Of a stretch of 64,000 nucleotides of DNA, positions 1 to 7,766 are shown in pieces (within the stretch, counting starts at the first letter, position 1; each line of letters begins with the position of its first letter). This DNA comes from Flexithrix dorotheae DSM 6795. Lineage in GTDB: Bacteria; Bacteroidota; Bacteroidia; Cytophagales; Flammeovirgaceae. A model generated the notes under the pieces. The model did no database searches and was not told where the DNA came from. It worked only from the letters and a program-made list of their open reading frames with translations. The DNA is taken from the NCBI RefSeq assembly GCF_000379765.1, contig NZ_KB903431.1, positions 511,788 to 575,787 on the forward strand, in the 5' to 3' direction. The position numbers were made by a program, and so were the translations under genes.

Positions 1-165
1 ACATATACAATTGTATCAGAAGAAGAAGCAAACCTGAAACAAAACAAGATTTCAGTGAAATCTCCATTTGGTGAAGGATTGCTGGGGAAAAAAGTTGGAG
101 ATGTAGCCGAAATCAAAGCTCCAAGAGGCTCTCTGAAATTTGAGATATTAGATATCAGCAGATAA
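1..165 (+). CDS. greA: Transcription elongation factor GreA, C-terminal part (5' truncated by window edge)
   Basis: The open frame enters from the left edge and ends with TAA at 163-165. The visible 54 residues match the C-terminal FKBP-like domain of GreA: the segments SPFGEGLLGKKVGDV and GSLKFEILDI are typical of the family. GreA binds in the secondary channel of RNA polymerase and stimulates cleavage of backtracked transcripts. The N-terminal coiled coil lies outside the window. A hairpin with a T-run follows at 211-257. The call is firm for the domain; GreB is a less likely alternative. Confidence 0.88.
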   Translation, partial: TYTIVSEEEANLKQNKISVKSPFGEGLLGKKVGDVAEIKAPRGSLKFEILDISR

Positions 166-210
166 TCAACTTAATTTTTCCAGATAACTCTTATTTTAAG
201 GTCTTTCTTT

Positions 211-257
211 AGGTTTAAATTTTAATTTTGTATGAAAATTTAAACCTAATTTTTTTT
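211..257 (+). terminator. Intrinsic terminator after greA, abutting the HIT gene start
   Basis: A 13-bp perfect stem (AGGTTTAAATTTT at 211-223 with its complement at 235-247) is followed within two bases by eight T residues (250-257). The start codon of the next gene is at 261, so the HIT gene has essentially no room for a separate promoter after the hairpin. The stem is AT-rich, so termination may be partial. Confidence 0.65.
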
Positions 258-260
258 ACT

Positions 261-659
261 ATGGCTTCTATTTTTTCTAAGATTATAAAAGGTGAAATTC
301 CTTGTCATAAAATTGCTGAAGACGAAAACTATTTCGCTTTTCTGGATATATTTCCTTTGGCTACCGGTCATGTTCTGGTCATTCCCAAAAAGGAGGTAGA
401 TTATATTTTTGATCTGGATGATGAAACTCTTGGAGGATTGCATGTCTTTAGTAAAAAGGTAGCATTGGCTATAGAAAAAGCCATTCCATGTTTGAGAATC
501 GGTACAGCAGTGGTGGGCTTGGAAGTTCCGCATGCTCATATTCATCTGGTTCCTCTAAATTCCATGCAGGATATCAATTTTGATAAGCCGAAATTGAAGC
601 CCAGTCAGGAAGAATTGGAAAAAACTGCTGAAAAAATAAGAGGATTCCTGGAGATTTGA
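261..659 (+). CDS. HIT (histidine triad) family nucleotide hydrolase
   Basis: A 132-residue protein of normal HIT length. The histidine triad HAHIH is at residues 91-95, where the middle histidine acts as nucleophile and forms an AMP-enzyme intermediate in this superfamily. The N-terminal segment SIFSKIIKGEIPC is typical of Hint-type HIT proteins, which hydrolyse AMP-lysine or AMP-alkyl phosphoramidates. I chose the ATG at 261 rather than the upstream in-frame ATG at 228, because family homology starts at MASIFSKI and the upstream codons lie inside the greA terminator hairpin. The physiological substrate is unknown. Confidence 0.85.
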   Translation: MASIFSKIIKGEIPCHKIAEDENYFAFLDIFPLATGHVLVIPKKEVDYIFDLDDETLGGLHVFSKKVALAIEKAIPCLRIGTAVVGLEVPHAHIHLVPLNSMQDINFDKPKLKPSQEELEKTAEKIRGFLEI

Positions 660-732
660 TTGAGATTTAGGTGAAAATCGATGATTTTAAGCTCAAATGA
701 CAAATCAGAAGATTTTTTAACCAAAAGATTAA

Positions 733-762
733 TTGTCATTTGAATAATAATTCCTAAATTTG
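733..762 (+). promoter_or_regulatory. Bacteroidota-type promoter for the yceD-rpmF operon
   Basis: TTG at 733-735, a 19-base spacer, and TAAATTTG at 755-762 fit the -33/-7 consensus (TTG...TAnnTTTG) of the Bacteroidota housekeeping sigma factor. Transcription would start near 766-770, about 20 bases before the GTG start of the next gene. Confidence 0.55.
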
Positions 763-785
763 CGCTGCAAAAATTTAAGCTTGTT

Positions 786-1343
786 GTGGAAAGGTTTATA
801 ATTGGATTAACAGGACTGAAAAACAAAAGCTACGAATTTAAATTCGAAGTCAATTCTTCATTTTTTGAACACTTTGAAAATGAGGTAATTGAAAAAAGTG
901 ATTGTGAAGCAGTTGTTCATATAAATAAGTCTGAAACAATGCTGGAAGTACTTTTCCAAATTACTGGTGAAGTTACTTTAACATGTGACAGGAGTCTTGA
1001 AGAGTTTGGATTTCCTGTTGATATTTCGGAAAAAATATTTTTCAAATACGGAGAGGCTTATGATGAACTTTCCGATGAAATAATAATTATTCCACATAAC
1101 CAGCAGAAAATTGATTTTTCCCAGTTTATTTTTGAGTTTATTTTATTATCAATTCCAGTAAAAAAAATCCATCCGAAATTTAAGGATGAGGATAAAGAAA
1201 CTGAAGAAGAGGAGGAAGAGGGTAATATGATATACTCTACGAATAAGGCTGAAAAAGAAGACGCTGGACAGCAGAAGGAAGACGAAGATAAGGAAGTAGA
1301 TCCCAGATGGGAAAATTTAAAGAAAATAAAATTTAATAATTAA
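786..1343 (+). CDS. yceD: YceD/DUF177 family protein (23S rRNA accumulation/ribosome assembly)
   Basis: 185 residues starting with GTG at 786. The family is recognised by its position directly before rpmF and by the central segment EVTLTCDRSLEEF (about residues 60-72), which corresponds to the first half of the DUF177 conserved region; the usual CxxC-type metal site is not complete here. Members are linked to 23S rRNA accumulation. The C-terminal third (about 135-185) is highly acidic (a run of Glu around 140) and ends in DPRWENLKKIKFNN, a common ending in Bacteroidota homologues. It is 12 bases from rpmF and almost certainly co-transcribed. Confidence 0.8.
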   Translation: MERFIIGLTGLKNKSYEFKFEVNSSFFEHFENEVIEKSDCEAVVHINKSETMLEVLFQITGEVTLTCDRSLEEFGFPVDISEKIFFKYGEAYDELSDEIIIIPHNQQKIDFSQFIFEFILLSIPVKKIHPKFKDEDKETEEEEEEGNMIYSTNKAEKEDAGQQKEDEDKEVDPRWENLKKIKFNN

Positions 1344-1355
1344 AAACGGAAGAAA

Positions 1356-1547
1356 ATGGCGCATCCTAAGAGGAAAATTTCGAAACAAAGAAGAGATAAA
1401 AGAAGAAGCCACCAAAGTTTAAAACCTGCTCCAATAGCTGTTTGTGAAGTTACTGGTGAGCCTCACTTATGGCACAGAGCATATTGGTCGGAAGGAAAGC
1501 TTTATTACAAAGGAAAAGTAGTGTTAGAAAAAGAAGTAGCGGTATAA
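1356..1547 (+). CDS. rpmF: 50S ribosomal protein L32
   Basis: 63 residues, standard for L32. The basic N-terminus [19 protein letters not shown] is diagnostic. It is cotranscribed with yceD and is followed by an intrinsic terminator. The zinc-binding CxxC pairs of some L32 proteins are not present (only one Cys), so this is the zinc-free type. The downstream neighbour is fabH; the commonly intervening plsX is missing. Confidence 0.95.
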   Translation: MAHPKRKISKQRRDKRRSHQSLKPAPIAVCEVTGEPHLWHRAYWSEGKLYYKGKVVLEKEVAV

Positions 1548-1572
1548 ACAGTTCTTTCTTTTTCAGAAATAG

Positions 1573-1601
1573 GAGAAGTTTATTGGCTTCTCTTTTTTTT
1601 T
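1573..1601 (+). terminator. Intrinsic terminator after rpmF
   Basis: GAGAAG at 1573-1578 pairs with CTTCTC at 1587-1592 across an eight-base loop, followed by a run of nine T. It separates the yceD-rpmF unit from fabH. Confidence 0.7.
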
Positions 1602-1775
1602 ACCAAGAATTGTGTGAGGTTGTTATAATTTTTTTAATATAAAATTGGATTTATTGAATCTCATTTTTGATTTTGAAGGAGAAAATTTAATCTAAATTAA
1701 TTTCAAATTTTAGTTTTCCTTTAATACCTTGCAACCACACTCAAAAATACTAATTAAGACCTTTATATAATTTGG

Positions 1776-2765
1776 ATGAAGAAAGTTAGAGCTGTCATTA
1801 GGGGCATTGAAGGTTATTTACCAGATTATGTATTGACCAATCAGGAACTCGAAAAATTGGTGGATACTTCGGATTCGTGGATAACTGAAAGAACAGGAAT
1901 AAAGGAGAGGCGAATCTTGAAAGGGGAGAACATGGGAACTTCATATATGGGGATTAAAGCAGTGGAAAAATTGCTTAAGAAAACCGATACTTCAGCAGAA
2001 GAAATCGATATGATTATCTGCTGTACAGTAACCCCGGATATGCCTTTCCCTGCTACTGCCAATATTATTTCTGCCGGAGTTAATGCTTCAAATGCTTTTA
2101 GTTATGATATTAATGCGGCCTGTTCCGGGTTTTTATACGGTTTAGCTACAGCTTCTCAATTTATTCAGGCTGGAACTTATAAAAAAATAATAGTGGTAGG
2201 GGCAGATAAAATGTCCAGTATTATAGACTATACCGATAGAACCACCTGTATTTTATTTGGAGATGGTGCCGGAGCTGTATTACTTGAAGCTTCTGAAAAA
2301 GAAAAAGGGGTTATGGATTTTTATTTGAAATCCGATGGTATAGGAGAGGATTTCCTTCACATGAAGGCTGGGGGAAGCAGACGACCAGCTTCACTAGAAA
2401 CGATTCAAAATAAAGAACACTTTGTTTTCCAGGAGGGCAAAACTGTATTTAAGTACGCAGTAACCAAAATGGCTGATGCGGCTTACGAAGTTATGGAAAG
2501 GAACAACCTGGAATCAAAGGATATTGCATACCTCGTACCTCACCAGGCAAACAAAAGGATTATTGATGCTACTGCAAATAGAATGGGTATTGGCAGCGAG
2601 AAGGTTATGTTAAATATTGAAAAATATGGTAATACAACAGCCGCTACCATTCCTTTGTGTCTATGGGATTATGAAGAGAAATTAAAAGATAACGATAATC
2701 TTATTCTCGCAGCTTTTGGTGGTGGTTTTACCTGGGGAGCCTTATATCTTAAATGGGGTTACTAA
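1776..2765 (+). CDS. fabH: 3-oxoacyl-[acyl-carrier-protein] synthase III (KAS III)
   Basis: 329 residues, normal FabH length. It condenses acetyl-CoA (or a branched primer) with malonyl-ACP to begin fatty acid synthesis in the cytoplasm. The thiolase-fold catalytic triad is visible: Cys116 in AACSGF, His256 in VPHQANKRI, and Asn286 in YGNTTAA. The N-terminal DSWITERTGIKERR is characteristic. It has its own 228-base upstream region after the rpmF terminator and stands ahead of efp, accB and accC, a usual Bacteroidota order. Primer specificity cannot be read from the sequence. Confidence 0.95.
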   Translation: MKKVRAVIRGIEGYLPDYVLTNQELEKLVDTSDSWITERTGIKERRILKGENMGTSYMGIKAVEKLLKKTDTSAEEIDMIICCTVTPDMPFPATANIISAGVNASNAFSYDINAACSGFLYGLATASQFIQAGTYKKIIVVGADKMSSIIDYTDRTTCILFGDGAGAVLLEASEKEKGVMDFYLKSDGIGEDFLHMKAGGSRRPASLETIQNKEHFVFQEGKTVFKYAVTKMADAAYEVMERNNLESKDIAYLVPHQANKRIIDATANRMGIGSEKVMLNIEKYGNTTAATIPLCLWDYEEKLKDNDNLILAAFGGGFTWGALYLKWGY

Positions 2766-2898
2766 CTGATATAATAGAAAAGAATCTGTTATTGTAGGTT
2801 CTTGTATTTAAGATTTTTTATAGGAGTGTTTTTCCAAGATGTTTACAGCCTGGTATATTACACTGGAGCTTAATAAATTTTTAAATTAAAAAACAATT

Positions 2899-3462
2899 AT
2901 GGCAACAACTGCTGATTTCAGAAATGGGCTTTGTATTGAGTTCAACAATGATCTGTATGCTATTGTTGAATTTCAACATGTAAAGCCTGGCAAAGGACCT
3001 GCTTTTGTGAGGACCAAATTAAAAAGTGTAACTACCGGAAAGGTGATCGATAATACTTTCACTTCTGGACATAAAGTTACCACTGCCAGAATTGAAAGAA
3101 GAGCTTTTCAATTCCTTTTCAAAGATGATATGGGATACCACTTTATGGATAGTAGTACATTTGAACAGGTAGCTATTCAGCAGGAAATGATTCCCAATTA
3201 TGACTTGATGAAAGACGGACAGGAAGTAGAGGTGTTGGTTCACGCAGAAGAAGAGAAAATTTTAGGTTGTGAACTGCCACAATTTGTGATTTTACAAGTG
3301 ACCTACACTGAGCCCGGAATAAAAGGTGATACGGCTACTAATGCCACTAAACCAGCTACTTTAGAAACCGGAGCAGAAATTAATGTTCCATTATTTATTG
3401 GACAAGACGAAGTAATAAAAGTAGATACAAGAACCAGATCCTATTCTGAAAGGGTAAAATAG
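2899..3462 (+). CDS. efp: Translation elongation factor P
   Basis: 187 residues with the three-domain EF-P layout. EF-P binds between the ribosomal P and E sites and relieves stalling at polyproline. The loop PGKGPAF places Lys32 at the tip that is modified in many bacteria; the loop type (KPGKG) is the one modified by lysylation in E. coli, but no epmA or epmB gene is seen here, so modification is unknown. C-terminal segment [15 protein letters not shown] is canonical. It lies between fabH and accB. Confidence 0.96.
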   Translation: MATTADFRNGLCIEFNNDLYAIVEFQHVKPGKGPAFVRTKLKSVTTGKVIDNTFTSGHKVTTARIERRAFQFLFKDDMGYHFMDSSTFEQVAIQQEMIPNYDLMKDGQEVEVLVHAEEEKILGCELPQFVILQVTYTEPGIKGDTATNATKPATLETGAEINVPLFIGQDEVIKVDTRTRSYSERVK

Positions 3463-3574
3463 TGTTACCCCTTGTATTATTTTAATATATAACCCGCTGA
3501 TTAAATATTTTTTTTTCAGTGTGTTTTTTGGCTAATTCTCAAAAAATAATTTTTTTCTTCTACAACTTTTAATA

Positions 3575-4069
3575 ATGAAAGCAAAAGAAATAAAGGAACT
3601 TATTAATTTTATTTCAAACTCTGGACTCGATGAAGTTAACATTGAAACAGATGAAATAAAGCTACATGTCAAAAGGCAATCAGAAGCTGCAAACCTAAAA
3701 ATAGTTGAACAACCTGTTTTGCAGCAATCTGTAGCCCCAACGCAAATTCCTGCAACAACTCAGGCTCCAGTACAGGAAACTGCTAGTCCTTCTGTAGAAA
3801 CCTCTTCAAAGACTGAGGAGTCAGGAAGCTATGTAACCATTAAGTCTCCAATGATTGGTACTTTCTACACCTCTCCCAATCCCGAAGCTGATGTTTTCGT
3901 GAAACCAGGTGATTCTATTTCCAAAGGAAAAGTGGTTTGCATCATTGAGGCCATGAAACTTTTCAATGAGATTGAGTCTGAAATTTCTGGTAAAATTGTG
4001 AAAATTTTAGCTGAAAATGCCTCTCCGGTTGAATATGACCAACCATTGTTTCTTGTTGATCCCTCCTGA
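3575..4069 (+). CDS. accB: Acetyl-CoA carboxylase biotin carboxyl carrier protein
   Basis: 164 residues. N-terminal helix [20 protein letters not shown], a Pro/Ala/Thr/Gln-rich flexible linker (about 45-80), and a C-terminal biotinyl domain. The biotin acceptor is Lys128 in the motif EAMKL, preceded by the thumb-containing segment typical of BCCP ([10 protein letters not shown]). It carries carboxybiotin between AccC and the carboxyltransferase AccAD, which is not in this window. accC follows after 84 bases and is probably in the same operon. Confidence 0.96.
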   Translation: MKAKEIKELINFISNSGLDEVNIETDEIKLHVKRQSEAANLKIVEQPVLQQSVAPTQIPATTQAPVQETASPSVETSSKTEESGSYVTIKSPMIGTFYTSPNPEADVFVKPGDSISKGKVVCIIEAMKLFNEIESEISGKIVKILAENASPVEYDQPLFLVDPS

Positions 4070-4153
4070 ATAATTTAATTTGTCAGGATTTATTCCATTG
4101 ATCAGACATAAACAAAAACACTTATTTTTTTTTAAGAATTAAAAATTAAGCTT

Positions 4154-5497
4154 GTGTTTAATAAAATACTTATTGCCAATAGAGGGGAAATTGCACTTAG
4201 AATTATTCGAACCTGTAAGGAAATGGGCATTAAAACAGTAGCGGTATATTCCCTTGCTGATAAAGATAGCCTGCATGTAAAATTTGCTGATGAAGCCGTT
4301 TGTATTGGTCCACCTAAATCAGCAGATTCTTATCTGAATATTCCTAATATTATGGCAGCAGCTGAAATAACAAATGCTGATGCCATTCATCCAGGATATG
4401 GTTTTTTAGCTGAAAATGCTGAATTTTCCCAAATTTGCGAAGAATATAATATCAAATTTATTGGAGCTTCCCCAGACATGATTAACGGCATGGGGGATAA
4501 GGCTACGGCCAAAGCTACCATGAAAAAGGCTGGTGTGCCTACAATTCCCGGATCTGAAGGATTATTGTCTTCAGTAGAGGAAGGCATCAAACAGGCCAAA
4601 GAGATAAAATACCCTGTGATTTTGAAAGCTACTGCAGGTGGAGGAGGTAGAGGAATGCGTATTGTGAATAATGACAGTGAATTCCAAAAAGCATGGGATA
4701 GTGCTAAAACTGAAGCAGGAGCAGCATTTGGAAATGATGGCCTTTACCTTGAAAAATTTGTGGAAGAGCCTAGACACATTGAAATTCAGGTTTTTGGCGA
4801 CAAATTTGGAAATGCTTGCCATCTTTCGGAAAGGGATTGTTCTATTCAGAGAAGACATCAAAAGTTAGTTGAAGAAGCTCCTTCTCCATTCTTAACAGAT
4901 GAATTGAGGGAAAAAATGGGGAAGGCTGCCATAGCTGGAACTAAAGCTGTAAACTATGAAGGCGCTGGAACCATTGAGTTTTTGGTAGATAAGCATGGAG
5001 ATTTTTACTTCATGGAAATGAATACCAGAATTCAGGTAGAGCATCCGGTTACTGAGCAGGTGACAAATTTTGATTTAATCAAAGAGCAGATTCTTGTGGC
5101 AGCAGGAGAACCGCTGAGTGGAGAAAACTATTATCCTAAAATGCATTCTATTGAGTGCAGGATAAATGCAGAAGATCCCAGCAATGGTTTCAGACCAAGT
5201 CCGGGGAAAATCACTAATCTGCATTTGCCAGGTGGACCAGGAATCCGGGTAGATAGTCATGTGTATGCCGGTTATACCATTCCCCCGAATTACGATTCCA
5301 TGATTGCCAAATTAATTGTGACCGCTCAAACCAGAGAGCAGGCCATTTTAAGAATGAGCAGAGCGTTGGATGAATTTGTAATTGAAGGTATTAAGACCAC
5401 AATTCCATTTCATAAGAGTTTAATGCAACATCCTGATTTTATGGCTGGTGATTTTACCACTAAATTCCTGGATGATTACGACTTCTCAAGTTTATAA
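4154..5497 (+). CDS. accC: Acetyl-CoA carboxylase, biotin carboxylase subunit
   Basis: 447 residues with a GTG start at 4154; homology begins exactly there ([16 protein letters not shown]). The ATP-grasp fold carries the glycine-rich loop GGGGRGMR (about 165-172) and the active-site segment [14 protein letters not shown] (about 288-301). It carboxylates the biotin on AccB using ATP and bicarbonate. It ends the fabH-efp-accB-accC cluster, followed by a strong bidirectional terminator. Confidence 0.97.
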   Translation: MFNKILIANRGEIALRIIRTCKEMGIKTVAVYSLADKDSLHVKFADEAVCIGPPKSADSYLNIPNIMAAAEITNADAIHPGYGFLAENAEFSQICEEYNIKFIGASPDMINGMGDKATAKATMKKAGVPTIPGSEGLLSSVEEGIKQAKEIKYPVILKATAGGGGRGMRIVNNDSEFQKAWDSAKTEAGAAFGNDGLYLEKFVEEPRHIEIQVFGDKFGNACHLSERDCSIQRRHQKLVEEAPSPFLTDELREKMGKAAIAGTKAVNYEGAGTIEFLVDKHGDFYFMEMNTRIQVEHPVTEQVTNFDLIKEQILVAAGEPLSGENYYPKMHSIECRINAEDPSNGFRPSPGKITNLHLPGGPGIRVDSHVYAGYTIPPNYDSMIAKLIVTAQTREQAILRMSRALDEFVIEGIKTTIPFHKSLMQHPDFMAGDFTTKFLDDYDFSSL

Positions 5498-5514
5498 AGA
5501 ATAGAAGTTTTATT

Positions 5515-5551
5515 AAAAAAGGGTTAAGTTTTCAAAACTTAACCCTTTTTT
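5515..5551. terminator. Bidirectional terminator between accC and larC
   Basis: GGGTTAAGTTTT (5521-5532), a single-base loop centre and the perfect complement AAAACTTAACCC (5534-5545), flanked by A6 on the left and T6 on the right, so it can terminate transcription from either side. Confidence 0.85.
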
Positions 5552-5586
5552 CTGCCTTACCCACAAAATGATTTTTTGTATTCTAA

Positions 5587-5712
5587 TCAATATTTCTTCG
5601 TTTTTGCCCAGTGTAATGCGGCATTGCTCCTTAAATCGTCTCGTCTTGGGCAGAAATAAATTTCTTTAAAAGCGAATTTTATTTTTTCACCTTTACTTTG
5701 TTCGAATCCAAT
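5587..5712 (-). other. In-frame 41-codon open frame after the larC stop, within a GC-richer hairpin-rich element
   Basis: Immediately after the TAA of larC, in the same frame, 41 sense codons continue to a TGA at 5587-5589. The encoded segment (IGFEQSKGEK..., later FCPRRDDLRSN and AALHWAKTKKY) has a protein-like composition but no ATG, GTG or TTG start. The DNA below it holds inverted repeats: TGCCCA (5605-5610) with TGGGCA (5647-5652), and inside it AATGC-G-GCATT (5615-5625). It could be a read-through extension, a decayed gene, or a REP-like or structured RNA element whose translation is accidental. Confidence 0.4.
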
Positions 5713-6978
5713 TTAATTTTGAAATTCAAAATATTCCTTCAAAACCTTTTGCCTTACCATATCTATTGAAATATCCAGTGCAGCAGCCACTTTCTTACAA
5801 TCTTCATACTCTGGTTTTACCTGCTCTCTTCCAGAAGGTAAAGTCACTAGCTTTAAGGAGATAATTCCCCATGATGATTCAAATTCAATAGTTTCTCTAT
5901 CACAAATTTTTCTTTCTGTGAAATAACTTCTTACACCAATAGTGGAAGTGTTTTCCAAAATATATGATTCAACCTGAGTATGTTTTTCTGGTTTACAAAG
6001 GACAGAAAGTAAAATCCCAGGCCTTCCTTTTTTCATAAATCCCTGAGAAATGAAAAAATCCAATGCTCCTGCTTCAAGTAATCCATCCTGAAAGTCAAGA
6101 CCTAATAATTCTCCGGGAGCATCATCGATGTTGGTTTCGATTACTGTGACTTTTTCCTTGGGAACAGGTTGATCTTCGCAAAGTGTGATTCTCAGGACAT
6201 TAGGATGTTCAAAATTCTTTTCACCGGGGCCATGGGCCGTATTTAATTCAGTGAGTACAGGAATTTCAAATTCAGGATTAAGGAATTTTAAAATGGCAGC
6301 ACCGGTTGGGGTAGCCATTTCTCCTTTTACCTCTCCCTGGTAGGTGGGAATGCCATGGAGTATATTTTTAGTAGCCGGGCAGGGAACAGGTAATTTTCCG
6401 TGTTCAGTCATCTGGAAACCACATCCTGTCCTTACTGCAGTAGAATACGTTTTACTGATTTTTAATTTATCCAGAAGAAAGGCTGTTCCCACAATATCAA
6501 GAATAGAATCAATTGCCCCAACTTCGTGAAAATGAATGGTTTCCAAAGGAATTCCATGCACTTTTGCTTCAGCTTTTCCTACAATTAAAAAGATATCTTT
6601 TGCGATTTTTTTTGCTGAGTTAGGGATGGCTGCATTATCGATAATTTTATAAATATCGGGTAAATGCCTGTGGTGGTGGCTTTGACTTGAGGAACTTCCT
6701 ATAGTAAGTGAAACATTACCAGATAATCCGCTAAAGCTGGCGCCTGATTTTGGTTTTAAGGGATTGGCCGACTTATATTCATTATTGTCGATAATTTTTA
6801 CATGTTTACAAGCTATGCCGGTTTTATTCATGTCTGAAATTCGGACTTCCACATTTTCCAAATTCAGTTTTTTGGGTAGGTCGATTAGTTCATCATAAGC
6901 ATTTGTTAATTCAGCAAGGGCTCCAAGGAACATATCGCCACTAACGCCTGAAAATGCTTCTATTTTTAATACAGCCAT
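5713..6978 (-). CDS. larC: Nickel-pincer cofactor biosynthesis protein LarC
   Basis: 421 residues, full length for the LarC/COG1641 family. The start MAVLKIEAFSGVSGDMFLGAL is diagnostic. In lactate racemase maturation LarC is the CTP-dependent nickel insertase that completes the pincer cofactor made by LarB and LarE. A His-rich stretch (SQSHHHRHLPD, about residues 98-108) could bind metal. In Lactobacillus the gene is split by a programmed frameshift; here it is one continuous frame. No larA, larB or larE is in the window, so the cofactor's user is not indicated. A same-frame extension follows the stop codon. Confidence 0.9.
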   Translation of the reverse strand: MAVLKIEAFSGVSGDMFLGALAELTNAYDELIDLPKKLNLENVEVRISDMNKTGIACKHVKIIDNNEYKSANPLKPKSGASFSGLSGNVSLTIGSSSSQSHHHRHLPDIYKIIDNAAIPNSAKKIAKDIFLIVGKAEAKVHGIPLETIHFHEVGAIDSILDIVGTAFLLDKLKISKTYSTAVRTGCGFQMTEHGKLPVPCPATKNILHGIPTYQGEVKGEMATPTGAAILKFLNPEFEIPVLTELNTAHGPGEKNFEHPNVLRITLCEDQPVPKEKVTVIETNIDDAPGELLGLDFQDGLLEAGALDFFISQGFMKKGRPGILLSVLCKPEKHTQVESYILENTSTIGVRSYFTERKICDRETIEFESSWGIISLKLVTLPSGREQVKPEYEDCKKVAAALDISIDMVRQKVLKEYFEFQN

Positions 6979-7022
6979 TATTTTGGTAAGTCTTTAAAGG
7001 ATTGAAAGATAAGGAATCAGAA

Positions 7023-7580
7023 TTAATTTTTCCATTTTATATTGCAGCCTATGCTCGGAATTTGGTCAAAAGAAACAGGTTTTCCTTCCAGGATTTCATC
7101 CAATGCTTTTCTCAAATCTTTGCCTGTTACTGGTTTTTCGTTTTTAGGCCTGGAATCGTCAAATTGACCACGATAGGCACATTTCAAATTTCCATCAAAC
7201 ACAAACAAATCCGGTGTACAGGCTGCCTGATAGGCTTTGGCAACTTCCTGGGTTTCATCATAAAGATATGGAAAAGGATTACCCAAATCATTAATCCATT
7301 TGGTCATTAATTCCGGACTGTCCTGAGGGTAATTCTCCACATCGTTGGAACTAATCGCTATAAAACTTACGCCTTTTTGGCCATAATCTTTAGCCAGATT
7401 TGCCATTTCATCTTTAATGTGGATTACGTATGGGCAATGATTACAAATGAACATTATTACAGTGGCCTTATCTGACTTTAATTCAGACAAACTCAGGATT
7501 TTTCCGGAAAGTGTGTCTGGCAAAATAAAGTCAGGAGCCTGTGTTCCCAGAGGAAGCATAGTTGAAGGTGTTGCTGCCAT
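7023..7580 (-). CDS. Thioredoxin-family (AhpC/TSA-like) redoxin
   Basis: 185 residues, one redoxin domain. APDFILPDTLSGK is the typical peroxiredoxin-like opening; the active-site motif is Cys46-Asn-His-Cys49 in FICNHCPYV, which marks the cytosolic CNHC-type thioredoxin-like proteins of unknown substrate. A further Cys is in AACTPDLFVFD. There is no signal peptide, so it should act in the cytoplasm. It lies 44 bases upstream of larC and in the same direction, possibly one transcript. Peroxidase activity is uncertain because the classical TxxC motif is absent. Confidence 0.8.
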   Translation of the reverse strand: MAATPSTMLPLGTQAPDFILPDTLSGKILSLSELKSDKATVIMFICNHCPYVIHIKDEMANLAKDYGQKGVSFIAISSNDVENYPQDSPELMTKWINDLGNPFPYLYDETQEVAKAYQAACTPDLFVFDGNLKCAYRGQFDDSRPKNEKPVTGKDLRKALDEILEGKPVSFDQIPSIGCNIKWKN

Positions 7581-7625
7581 ATTTTTATTTTTTTAATTTA
7601 AAACAAGAGTATTCTGCAAAGTAAA

Positions 7626-7655
7626 TTGTTTAGGAAAGGTTTTTAAATAATTTTG
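7626..7655 (+). promoter_or_regulatory. Promoter for the membrane glycosyltransferase gene
   Basis: TTG at 7626-7628, a 19-base spacer and an exact TAnnTTTG match, TAATTTTG, at 7648-7655. A start near 7660 would give a 5' leader of about 105 bases before the ATG at 7767. Confidence 0.5.
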
Positions 7656-7766
7656 CGTGAAATTAGAAATTACATCATCAATAAATTATTGGATTTTTAA
7701 TCAATTTGTTGATAATCAAAAGATTACTTAATTCTTATTAGTCAAAAAATAATAAGCTTCAGAAGT

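Noticed and set aside
228-260. Upstream ATG at 228 for the HIT protein
   Set aside because: It is inside the greA terminator hairpin and adds residues not found in HIT proteins.
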